5,008 bases of DNA from Flavobacteriales bacterium. GTDB lineage: Bacteria; Bacteroidota; Bacteroidia; Flavobacteriales_D; Parvicellaceae. Positions 1 through 4,967 of the stretch are shown in pieces. A model generated the notes under the pieces. It did not search any database. It was not told the DNA's origin and saw only the letters and a list, made by a program, of their open reading frames with translations. The stretch is from positions 1 to 5,008 of the forward strand of contig WFNC01000457.1 in NCBI GenBank assembly GCA_015488785.1. Reading direction: 5' to 3'. A program made the position numbers and the translations under genes. Each line of letters opens with the position of its first letter. The first letter of the stretch is position 1.

Positions 1-17
1 CTATTAAGCAGTAGCTC

Positions 18-1301
18 ATGATAAAATTATTTTTACAAAATAAACATTCTATTGCGTATAAATTACTCAAAATTGTTTTTACAATTTACTTTAGTTTAAC
101 ATTTGTTATTACTCTGAGTCATATGGCAATTGAGTACAAAGCAACAAAATCACGCATTCAACATGAACTATTCAGTTTAGAAAAATCATTTAAGGAAGCG
201 ATTACTACAGCCATGTGGGAGCTTAACAATGAGCAATTATATGCGATAGCCAAAGGGGTTTCTAAACTGCCTGTGGTAAAAGGAATTGATATTGTTAATG
301 CCAAGGATGAGTTGCAAATGAGTTTAGGGAAAACCTTAGTTGCTTCCAACAAGAGTGATTTGTTTTTTCATCAGTTTGAAATTCATAGAGAGTTTAATAA
401 TAAAGTGGTTTTTTTAGGTTGGGTGCGTTTTTATTCAGATTCATCCGTTATTATTGATCAAATTAAACTAGGATTTTTTCTAATTGCTCTTAATGCCTTG
501 ATCAAAAGTGTTCTTTTAACCGTTCTCTTTCTATGGGCATTTAGAAAATATTTATTTACCCCTCTTAATTCATTAACGCAGCAAGTTGAAAAAGTAAATT
601 TAGATAATGTATTTGATGTGCATATTGATACGGTAGATGAAAACAATGAATTAAAACTCTTAGAAAATGGTTTTAACCATATGTTAAAACACATAGAACA
701 TGATCGTAATAAACTCGATGAACGCCATAAAATTCAAATGGCAGAATTAAACCAACTGGTTATTAAACGAACAGTAAAGTTAGATGATGCGATTAATGAG
801 CTCAATAAAATTGCGTTTAGTGATCCTCTGACACAGATAAAAAACCGCCGGAGTTTTTTTGAAGTAGGTCATACTATTTTATCTGTTGCTAAACGGGAGC
901 GAAAAGCAGTTAGTTTATTGATGATGGATATTGATTTTTTTAAGAAAATTAATGACTCTTATGGGCATCATATTGGTGATGAAGTCTTAATTGATTTTAC
1001 TAGAAAGATAGCCTGCCAATTACGTGAAAGCGATTTATTTGCTCGTATTGGAGGTGAAGAATTTGCCATTATACTCAGCAATACAGATAGTGCTGGAGCT
1101 CAACAACTGGCTGAAAAAATATGCAAAATCATCAGCTTATCAACCTTTAATTCTGGTGAGGTAAGCCTAAGCTATACCGTAAGTATTGGTGTCGCACAAT
1201 GGCGTGATGAGGACACAAAAATTAGTGCCTTGCTTAATCGTGCCGATCAAGCACTTTATCAGGCAAAAAATAATGGTAGAAATAAAGTCCAAACAGCATA
1301 A
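18..1301 (+). CDS. Membrane-bound diguanylate cyclase (GGDEF domain) with periplasmic sensor region
   Basis: The protein (427 aa) is predicted to make cyclic di-GMP from two GTP at the inner membrane. Residues about 15-36 form a first membrane segment. Residues 37-150 are a small periplasmic sensor region of unrecognised ligand. Residues about 151-175 form a second membrane segment, and about 176-260 a HAMP-like linker and coiled coil. The GGDEF domain runs from about 265 to the end. The active-site motif is GGEEF (345-349), and D304 in the MDIDFFKKIND stretch is the expected metal ligand. An RxxD inhibitory site (RESD, 336-339) lies five residues before GGEEF, so product feedback inhibition should be intact. 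There is no EAL domain. The ATG at 18 is the most upstream start, because a TAG lies in frame at 12-14. No clear ribosome binding site is visible in the 17 preceding bases. The GGDEF assignment is firm; the signal sensed is unknown. Confidence 0.93.
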   Translation: MIKLFLQNKHSIAYKLLKIVFTIYFSLTFVITLSHMAIEYKATKSRIQHELFSLEKSFKEAITTAMWELNNEQLYAIAKGVSKLPVVKGIDIVNAKDELQMSLGKTLVASNKSDLFFHQFEIHREFNNKVVFLGWVRFYSDSSVIIDQIKLGFFLIALNALIKSVLLTVLFLWAFRKYLFTPLNSLTQQVEKVNLDNVFDVHIDTVDENNELKLLENGFNHMLKHIEHDRNKLDERHKIQMAELNQLVIKRTVKLDDAINELNKIAFSDPLTQIKNRRSFFEVGHTILSVAKRERKAVSLLMMDIDFFKKINDSYGHHIGDEVLIDFTRKIACQLRESDLFARIGGEEFAIILSNTDSAGAQQLAEKICKIISLSTFNSGEVSLSYTVSIGVAQWRDEDTKISALLNRADQALYQAKNNGRNKVQTA

Positions 1302-1528
1302 TTAATACGTTACACCCTCTAGCACATTAAACTCAAATTACCCTAGAGAAAATAGTCTTAATGCCAATTGCACTTCTAGACAAGAAGAATTGGAATAAAT
1401 GCTATAACAAGCCTGAATTATGTGATGCTGATTGAAAAAATGGATCGCTATCAGAGTAACCACCTTGTTTAATTATAACGATCTCATACAATCAATATCA
1501 TCCCAAGATATGAAGAGAAATTTACTGA
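1302..1528. other. Intergenic region between the cyclase and moxR-like genes
   Basis: This 227-bp AT-rich gap shows no plausible gene. It holds two weak inverted repeats: CTCTAG/CTAGAG (1317-1322 and 1343-1348) and CCAATT/AATTGG (1364-1369 and 1388-1393, with an inner TTCT/AGAA). Neither is followed by a T-run, so I do not call a terminator for the cyclase gene. The right part carries the candidate promoter for the downstream ATPase gene. Confidence 0.6.
1465..1492 (+). promoter_or_regulatory. Candidate sigma-70 promoter for the MoxR-family gene
   Basis: TTGTTT (1465-1470) and TACAAT (1487-1492) are separated by 16 bp. The -10 matches consensus at five of six bases and the -35 at three of six. 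Transcription would begin near 1499, about 30 bases before the start codon. An alternative -10-like TATAAC lies at 1474-1479 without a good -35. In this AT-rich DNA the call is tentative. Confidence 0.4.
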
Positions 1529-2431
1529 ATGTTTAGTCCCCTATTACGCACTGCCAACACCATTATCTCTGGCAAGGAAGAACAAACAAAGCTGGCCATT
1601 GCCTGTTTATTGGCTAAAGGACACTTGTTGATTGAAGATTTACCGGGCATGGGTAAAACGACATTAGCACATCTATTAGCCAAACTCTTTGGCCTCAATT
1701 ATTCACGCATTCAATTTACCAGTGATATGTTACCGGCTGATATTATTGGTGTCTCGGTATTTAATCGTAATGCTACTGAGTTTCAATTTCATCCAGGCCC
1801 TGTTTTTAGCCAGTTGGTACTAGCAGATGAAATCAATCGGGCGACGGCAAAAACCCAAAGTGCTTTACTTGAGGCAATGGAAGAACAACAGATTACTACG
1901 GATGGTAAAACCTATCCTCTTGCTGATCCTTTCTTTGTGATAGCGACCCAAAATCCACAAAATCAAACAGGGACATTTCCACTACCAGAATCACAATTGG
2001 ATCGTTTTTTGATGCGTATTGCCTTAGGTTACCCCGATAGACAAACAGAGCGTGGCATCTTAAGTGGTGCGGATAGGCGTGATTTATTGCAAGAGATAGA
2101 GCCAGTTTTTAGTACGCAAGAATTAATTCGTATGCAACAGCAGATCCGTCATGTACATATTTCATCTGCCTTGTTGGACTATGTTCAGGATATTTTACAG
2201 TTCTCCCGCTATAATCAGCATTTTTTAAATGGTTTATCCCCCAGAGCCGGTCTGGCTTTACTACGGGCAGCACAGGCTTGGGCCTTTATTCACAATCGTG
2301 AGATGGTCATTCCCGATGATGTTAAGGCCATTTTACCTGCTGTTATTCTGCACCGTTTAGTCACACGAGATAATCATAATGCGAATGATCAGCAGATCAT
2401 TCAGTTATTTAATGAACTGGCTATTCCATAA
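1529..2431 (+). CDS. MoxR-family AAA+ ATPase
   Basis: This is a 300-aa cytoplasmic AAA+ ATPase of the MoxR family, whose members act as chaperone-like motors that mature or activate partner proteins, often ones with von Willebrand A domains. Visible motifs are the Walker A loop EDLPGMGKTT (36-45, catalytic K43) and Walker B LVLADE (96-101, D100 and E101). Sensor 1 is IATQNP (138-143), the arginine-finger region is LDRF (157-160), and sensor 2 is LSPRAG (236-241, R239). The length is usual for the family and all ATPase residues are present. The ATG at 1529 fits family N-termini and is preceded by a GAAGAG Shine-Dalgarno-like stretch at 1512-1517, 11 bases upstream. MoxR genes normally lead an operon with a DUF58 gene and a transglutaminase gene. 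Here a terminator follows 11 bases after the stop, so the gene is an orphan within this window. Its substrate is unknown. Confidence 0.93.
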   Translation: MFSPLLRTANTIISGKEEQTKLAIACLLAKGHLLIEDLPGMGKTTLAHLLAKLFGLNYSRIQFTSDMLPADIIGVSVFNRNATEFQFHPGPVFSQLVLADEINRATAKTQSALLEAMEEQQITTDGKTYPLADPFFVIATQNPQNQTGTFPLPESQLDRFLMRIALGYPDRQTERGILSGADRRDLLQEIEPVFSTQELIRMQQQIRHVHISSALLDYVQDILQFSRYNQHFLNGLSPRAGLALLRAAQAWAFIHNREMVIPDDVKAILPAVILHRLVTRDNHNANDQQIIQLFNELAIP

Positions 2432-2442
2432 GCTTTAGGCAT

Positions 2443-2477
2443 AAAAAAACCTGACGGAGTGAACGGTCAGGTTTTTT
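2443..2477. terminator. Bidirectional intrinsic terminator between moxR-like gene and rpmG
   Basis: The stem CCTGAC (2450-2455) pairs with GTCAGG (2466-2471) across a 10-base loop. Seven A's precede it and six T's follow, which can also extend the stem. On the plus strand the hairpin plus T-run lies just after the moxR-like stop codon. On the minus strand the A-run becomes a T7 tail, so it can also end transcripts from rpmB-rpmG. This suits its place between convergent genes. Confidence 0.88.
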
Positions 2478-2536
2478 AGGTCAGCTCATTATTTAAGCAA
2501 TATCTGACTAAGCGATTATTATTTATTTAGCTCTAT

Positions 2537-2562
2537 TTGTTTAGATCAATCTAGCTAAACAA
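2537..2562. repeat. 8-bp inverted repeat downstream of rpmG
   Basis: TTGTTTAG (2537-2544) and CTAAACAA (2555-2562) are perfect inverted copies around a 10-base centre. They lie 37 bases past the rpmG stop on the minus strand. No T-run follows on that strand, so this is more likely a 3'-end stabilising hairpin, or chance, than a classical terminator. Confidence 0.5.
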
Positions 2563-2598
2563 TAAAATCTAAATAATCAATCGTATTAAAAAAACGCT

Positions 2599-2754
2599 TT
2601 ACTTAATTTTTGCTTCTTTATACATAACATGTTTACGAACAACTGGATCGTATTTTTTTAGTTCCAATTTTTCTGACATGGTGCGCTTGTTTTTGGTCGT
2701 TGTATAATAGTGACCGGTACCTTCTGAAGATACTAATTTGATTTTATCACGCAT
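2599..2754 (-). CDS. rpmG: 50S ribosomal protein L33
   Basis: This 51-aa protein is bacterial L33, a small basic component of the 50S subunit near the E-site. It starts MRDKIKLVSSEGTG, continues HYYTTTKNKRT and ends with the diagnostic KKYDPVVRKHVMYKEAKIK. This matches gammaproteobacterial L33 over its entire length. It has no cysteines, so it is the zinc-free type and gives no reason to suspect a zinc-starvation paralogue. The start is fixed by a GGAG ribosome binding site (2763-2766) eight bases upstream and by an in-frame TAA just before it. E. coli L33 has a few extra N-terminal residues; the short form is common in related genera. It lies 68 bp downstream of rpmB on the same strand and should be co-transcribed with it. 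Confidence 0.97.
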   Translation of the reverse strand: MRDKIKLVSSEGTGHYYTTTKNKRTMSEKLELKKYDPVVRKHVMYKEAKIK

Positions 2755-2786
2755 ATTTTATTCTCCTACGCATTCTTTGTGCTTTC

Positions 2787-2807
2787 ATCAGCATAAAGAA
2801 AGCTGAT
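2787..2807 (-). repeat. Small hairpin in the rpmB-rpmG gap
   Basis: ATCAGC (2787-2792) and GCTGAT (2802-2807) can form a six-bp stem with a nine-base loop in the operon transcript. It sits about 20 bases after the rpmB stop codon and is not followed by a T-run. It could be a processing or stability element. It is short enough to be chance. Confidence 0.35.
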
Positions 2808-2822
2808 AGCTCATGTTAATAA

Positions 2823-3059
2823 TTAAACTTTTTCGCCTCTAGCACGCATTTCGGCTAGCACGGTATCAATACCACGTTTATCAATGGTACGCATGCCACT
2901 TGCTGTAACACGTAGCTTTACAAAACGGTTTTCGCTTTCAACCCAAAAACGGTGGGCATGTAGATTAGGTAGAAAACGGCGTTTAACTTTATTATTGGCA
3001 TGAGAAACGTGATTTCCCGTAACAGGACGTTTTCCTGTGACCTGACATACCTTAGACAT
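2823..3059 (-). CDS. rpmB: 50S ribosomal protein L28
   Basis: This 78-aa protein is bacterial L28, a structural component of the 50S subunit, and has the same length as E. coli L28. Recognisable stretches are MSKVCQVTGKRPVTGN at the N-terminus, KRRFLPNLHAHRFWVES in the middle and IDTVLAEMRARGEKV at the end. There is only one cysteine (C5), so no zinc ribbon is present. A strong GGAG ribosome binding site (3067-3070) lies seven bases before the ATG. The gene leads the rpmB-rpmG operon, the usual proteobacterial order. Its upstream side holds tandem promoter candidates and then the left end of an IS200/IS605 element. Confidence 0.98.
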   Translation of the reverse strand: MSKVCQVTGKRPVTGNHVSHANNKVKRRFLPNLHAHRFWVESENRFVKLRVTASGMRTIDKRGIDTVLAEMRARGEKV

Positions 3060-3134
3060 TTTTGTTCTCCAATAAATCGCTTAAATAATTCTTTAATCTT
3101 TAAATGCCCGTCTGCTTATTACGGTCTCTATTAG

Positions 3135-3163
3135 CTTATACTAGAGAAAGTAGCTTTGAGCAA
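3135..3163 (-). promoter_or_regulatory. Candidate promoter P1 of rpmB-rpmG
   Basis: Reading the minus strand, TTGCTC (3163-3158) and TATAAG (3140-3135) are spaced 17 bp apart. The -10 matches five of six consensus bases. Transcription would start near 3128, giving a leader of about 70 bases before rpmB. A six-bp inverted repeat, TCTCTA/TAGAGA (3125-3130 and 3142-3147), brackets the -10 and could be an operator, though it may be chance. Confidence 0.6.
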
Positions 3164-3171
3164 GAGGCGAG

Positions 3172-3200
3172 ATTTTACGCAAAATTTACTCACTAGGCAA
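3172..3200 (-). promoter_or_regulatory. Candidate promoter P2 of rpmB-rpmG, GC-rich discriminator
   Basis: Reading the minus strand, TTGCCT (3200-3195) and TAAAAT (3177-3172) are spaced 17 bp apart. The -10 matches five of six consensus bases. The bases after the -10 read CTCGCC, a GC-rich discriminator in otherwise AT-rich DNA. That is a known hallmark of promoters under stringent (ppGpp) control and would suit a ribosomal protein operon. Start-site mapping would be needed to choose between P1 and P2. Confidence 0.5.
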
Positions 3201-3237
3201 GCTTTTTAGCAAAGAAATCAGGAAATTAACAGTTTTT

Positions 3238-3241
3238 TTAT
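3238..3241 (+). other. Predicted left cleavage/target site TTAT (candidate TAM)
   Basis: TTAT is the nearest tetramer upstream of the left hairpin that fits pairing with the AATA guide at 3268-3271: T1 with A2, T2 with A1 and T4 with A4. In this family the tetramer 5' of the left end is the insertion target and also serves as the target-adjacent motif read by TnpB. This is an inference from IS608 rules (TTAC/AAAG on the left, TCAA/GAAT on the right). Confidence 0.4.
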
Positions 3242-3271
3242 CCAAAGTCTCTTAGAAGATGAAGCGTAATA

Positions 3272-3291
3272 CCCCGTCCTTCAGGTCGGGG
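3272..3291 (+). repeat. Left-end subterminal hairpin of the IS
   Basis: The 20 bases form CCCCG/CGGGG arms, a T-T mismatch, a CC/GG pair and a TTCA loop. A mid-stem irregularity is typical of the hairpins bound by Y1 transposases. The copy at 4979-4998 is identical, and identity continues one base further to A. On the minus strand it lies 17 bases past the tnpA stop. The GGGG arm can alternatively pair with CCCC at 3297-3300. Confidence 0.85.
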
Positions 3292-3307
3292 ATCAACCCC
3301 ATTGCTT

Positions 3308-3721
3308 TTAATGTGGTGTATTCTGTTGCTCAATATATTGTCTTATGACCTCAATCGGAGCACCACCGCAGGAACCAGCAAAATAACTGGGACTCCAGAG
3401 AACGCCTTTCCAGAAGTATTTTAACAATTGAGGGTGATTTTTTCTCAACATTCTAGATGAAACACCTTTGAGGCTATTGACCAGTTTTGAAACGGATATT
3501 TTAGGTGGGTAATTGACTAGTAAATGAACATGATCATTCTCTCCATCAAATTCAGTTAATTCTGCTTCAAAATCGGTACAAACTTTTTCAAAGAGGTCTT
3601 GCATATCATCTAAAATGATTTTTGAAAACACAGTTTTTCTATATTTAGCCACAAAGACCAAATGAACATGCATTAGAAAAACACAATGCCTTCCTGTTCT
3701 GATTTCGCTTGATTCACTCAT
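3308..3721 (-). CDS. tnpA: IS200/IS605 TnpA, single-strand Y1 (HUH) transposase
   Basis: The product (137 aa from this start) is a Y1 transposase that cuts and joins single-stranded IS ends as a dimer. The HUH metal motif is HVH (64-66, within DHVHLLVNYPP). The catalytic tyrosine is Y129 in IRQYIEQQ, with Q133 four residues later as in IS608 TnpA. The blocks GRHCVFLMHVHLVF, SLKGVSSR and LWSPSYFAGSCGG are typical of the family, and length is normal. I chose the ATG at 3721. It gives a family-like N-terminus (MSESSEIRTGRH) and falls just after a candidate -10 at 3730-3735, implying a leaderless or nearly leaderless message. The frame stays open upstream, with ATGs at 3745 and 3751 (147 aa from 3751) that would overlap the tnpB start. 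None has a clear Shine-Dalgarno. The gene points toward rpmB. Confidence 0.93.
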   Translation of the reverse strand: MSESSEIRTGRHCVFLMHVHLVFVAKYRKTVFSKIILDDMQDLFEKVCTDFEAELTEFDGENDHVHLLVNYPPKISVSKLVNSLKGVSSRMLRKNHPQLLKYFWKGVLWSPSYFAGSCGGAPIEVIRQYIEQQNTPH

Positions 3722-3737
3722 AGACCAAGAGTATACT
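3709..3737 (+). promoter_or_regulatory. Candidate tnpB promoter giving a leaderless message
   Basis: TTGATT (3709-3714, four of six bases) and TATACT (3732-3737, five of six) are separated by exactly 17 bp. With a standard start seven bases after the last -10 base, transcription begins at 3744, the A of the tnpB ATG. This explains why no well-placed Shine-Dalgarno precedes tnpB; the only purine run (AAGAG, 3727-3731) lies upstream of or within the -10. Confidence 0.65.
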
Positions 3738-3758
3738 TTAGTCATGATCATTCGTAAA
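3730..3758 (-). promoter_or_regulatory. Candidate tnpA promoter sharing its -10 with tnpB
   Basis: On the minus strand TTTACG (3758-3753, four of six bases) and TATACT (3735-3730, five of six) are separated by exactly 17 bp. The expected start is 3722-3724, within three bases of the tnpA ATG at 3721. The -10 lies in the palindrome AGTATACT (3730-3737), which also supplies the tnpB -10. Confidence 0.6.
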
Positions 3759-4967
3759 GCCTACAAATTCCGACTCAGTACCAATACCAATACAGAAATA
3801 GAACAGTTAATGTCTCAGTATGCAGGTAATTGTCGTTTTTTGTGGAATAAGGCTTTAGCTATAAATTTGCATCATTTAGAAAACAAACAGCCTCTACTTT
3901 GGTATCAGGAACTTGACTGGTTTAGCAAGCTTTGGAAAAAGAGTGATGAGTATGAGTTTCTAAAACTATCCCCTGCCCAAACGTTACAGCAAACTCTAAA
4001 GCAACTGGAACGAGCCTTTAAAGATGCGTTTGACAAAAAACAACCGTTAAAGAAAATCCCCACGTTCAAAAAACGAGGTGAAAGAGATAGTTTTTCTTTT
4101 CCTCAAGGCTTTAAACTGGATGGTAGAAGAATATTCCTGCCTAAAATTGGCTGGGTTAATTTCAGAAAATCCAGAGAGATTGATGGGACAGCAAAGAATG
4201 TGACTATTTCCCGTCAAGGGAAATACTGGTTTGTATCCATTCAGGTTGAAGTGGAATTACCTGAACCTATTCATCCATCCATTTCAATGGTTGGTGTTGA
4301 TATGGGTGTAAAACGATTGATCACCTTGTCAAATGGTGATTTTAAAGAACCCATCTTAATTTCTTTTTTCAAAGACAAAATCAAGCGTCTACAAAAAAAG
4401 TTAGCAAAAAAGATGAAATTTTCCGCTAACTGGAAAAAGCTAAAAGAAAAAATTAATCGCCTTCATACCAAAATATCAAATATTCGTCATGATACCCTAC
4501 ATAAGCTCTCAACGACACTCAGCAAAAGCCACGCTATGATTGTTCTTGAGAACTTGCAGATAAAGAATATGACAAAAGCAGCTAAAGGTGATATGGACAA
4601 TCATGGTTCCATGGTCAAACAAAAATCAGGTTTGAATCGAGTTATACTTGATCAAGGTTGGGGAATGTTTAAGACATTTTTGGAATACAAACAACTTTGG
4701 TCTGGCGGTCAGGTGTTGTTTGTCGATCCAAAATATACTAGTCAGACCTGCCCTGTTTGCAACCATAGAAGCAAAGATAACAGGAAAACACAATCTAAGT
4801 TTGACTGTGTTCTTTGTGGTCACAAAGAACACGCTGACGTGGTTGGAGCAAAAAATATATTAGAGCGGGGGCACCGCTTGTTAGCCTGTGGAGAGACAGA
4901 CATTAGTCTACTCAGTGAAGCAGGAACCAGACAACTCAGTGATGAGTTGGAACCTGCTTTAGTCTAA
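3744..4967 (+). CDS. tnpB: TnpB, RNA-guided RuvC-like endonuclease of the IS200/IS605 element
   Basis: This 407-aa protein is a full-length TnpB. Family members are nucleases guided by an omega-RNA from the element's right end. They cut DNA next to a target-adjacent motif and so favour retention of the element; they are also viewed as relatives of Cas12 ancestors. The N-terminal OrfB helix-turn-helix region starts MIIRKAYKFRL. RuvC motif I is GVDMGVKRL (D186), motif II is IVLENL (E269) and motif III is HADVVGAKNIL (D365), so the triad is complete. A zinc finger between II and III uses C336/C339 (CPVC) and C355/C358 (CVLC). The KSGLNRVILDQGWG block (294-307) is also typical. The gene is divergent from tnpA, and its ATG lies in the palindrome ATGATCAT, which also holds an alternative tnpA start. 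Its last 160 bases probably double as omega-RNA. No frameshift or missing residue was seen. Confidence 0.95.
   Translation: MIIRKAYKFRLSTNTNTEIEQLMSQYAGNCRFLWNKALAINLHHLENKQPLLWYQELDWFSKLWKKSDEYEFLKLSPAQTLQQTLKQLERAFKDAFDKKQPLKKIPTFKKRGERDSFSFPQGFKLDGRRIFLPKIGWVNFRKSREIDGTAKNVTISRQGKYWFVSIQVEVELPEPIHPSISMVGVDMGVKRLITLSNGDFKEPILISFFKDKIKRLQKKLAKKMKFSANWKKLKEKINRLHTKISNIRHDTLHKLSTTLSKSHAMIVLENLQIKNMTKAAKGDMDNHGSMVKQKSGLNRVILDQGWGMFKTFLEYKQLWSGGQVLFVDPKYTSQTCPVCNHRSKDNRKTQSKFDCVLCGHKEHADVVGAKNILERGHRLLACGETDISLLSEAGTRQLSDELEPALV

Noticed and set aside
158..352. 64-codon minus-strand reading frame
   Set aside because: It lies wholly within the GGDEF cyclase gene, resembles no family, and has no ribosome binding site; it is a shadow frame.
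458..694. 78-codon minus-strand reading frame
   Set aside because: It is antisense to the second membrane segment and linker of the cyclase and shows no recognisable protein features.
1317..1393. Possible terminator for the cyclase gene
   Set aside because: The two inverted repeats are only six bases per arm, have long loops and no following T-run.
1510..1536. ATG at 1510 as the moxR-like start
   Set aside because: It is out of frame with the ATPase and reaches a stop after eight codons; the ATG at 1529 fits the family N-terminus.
4626..4832. 68-codon minus-strand frame inside tnpB
   Set aside because: It is antisense to well-conserved tnpB motifs, which account for the sequence.
4648..4863. 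71-codon plus-strand frame inside tnpB
   Set aside because: It is a frame-shifted shadow of tnpB; the true frame is uninterrupted through the zinc finger and RuvC-III.
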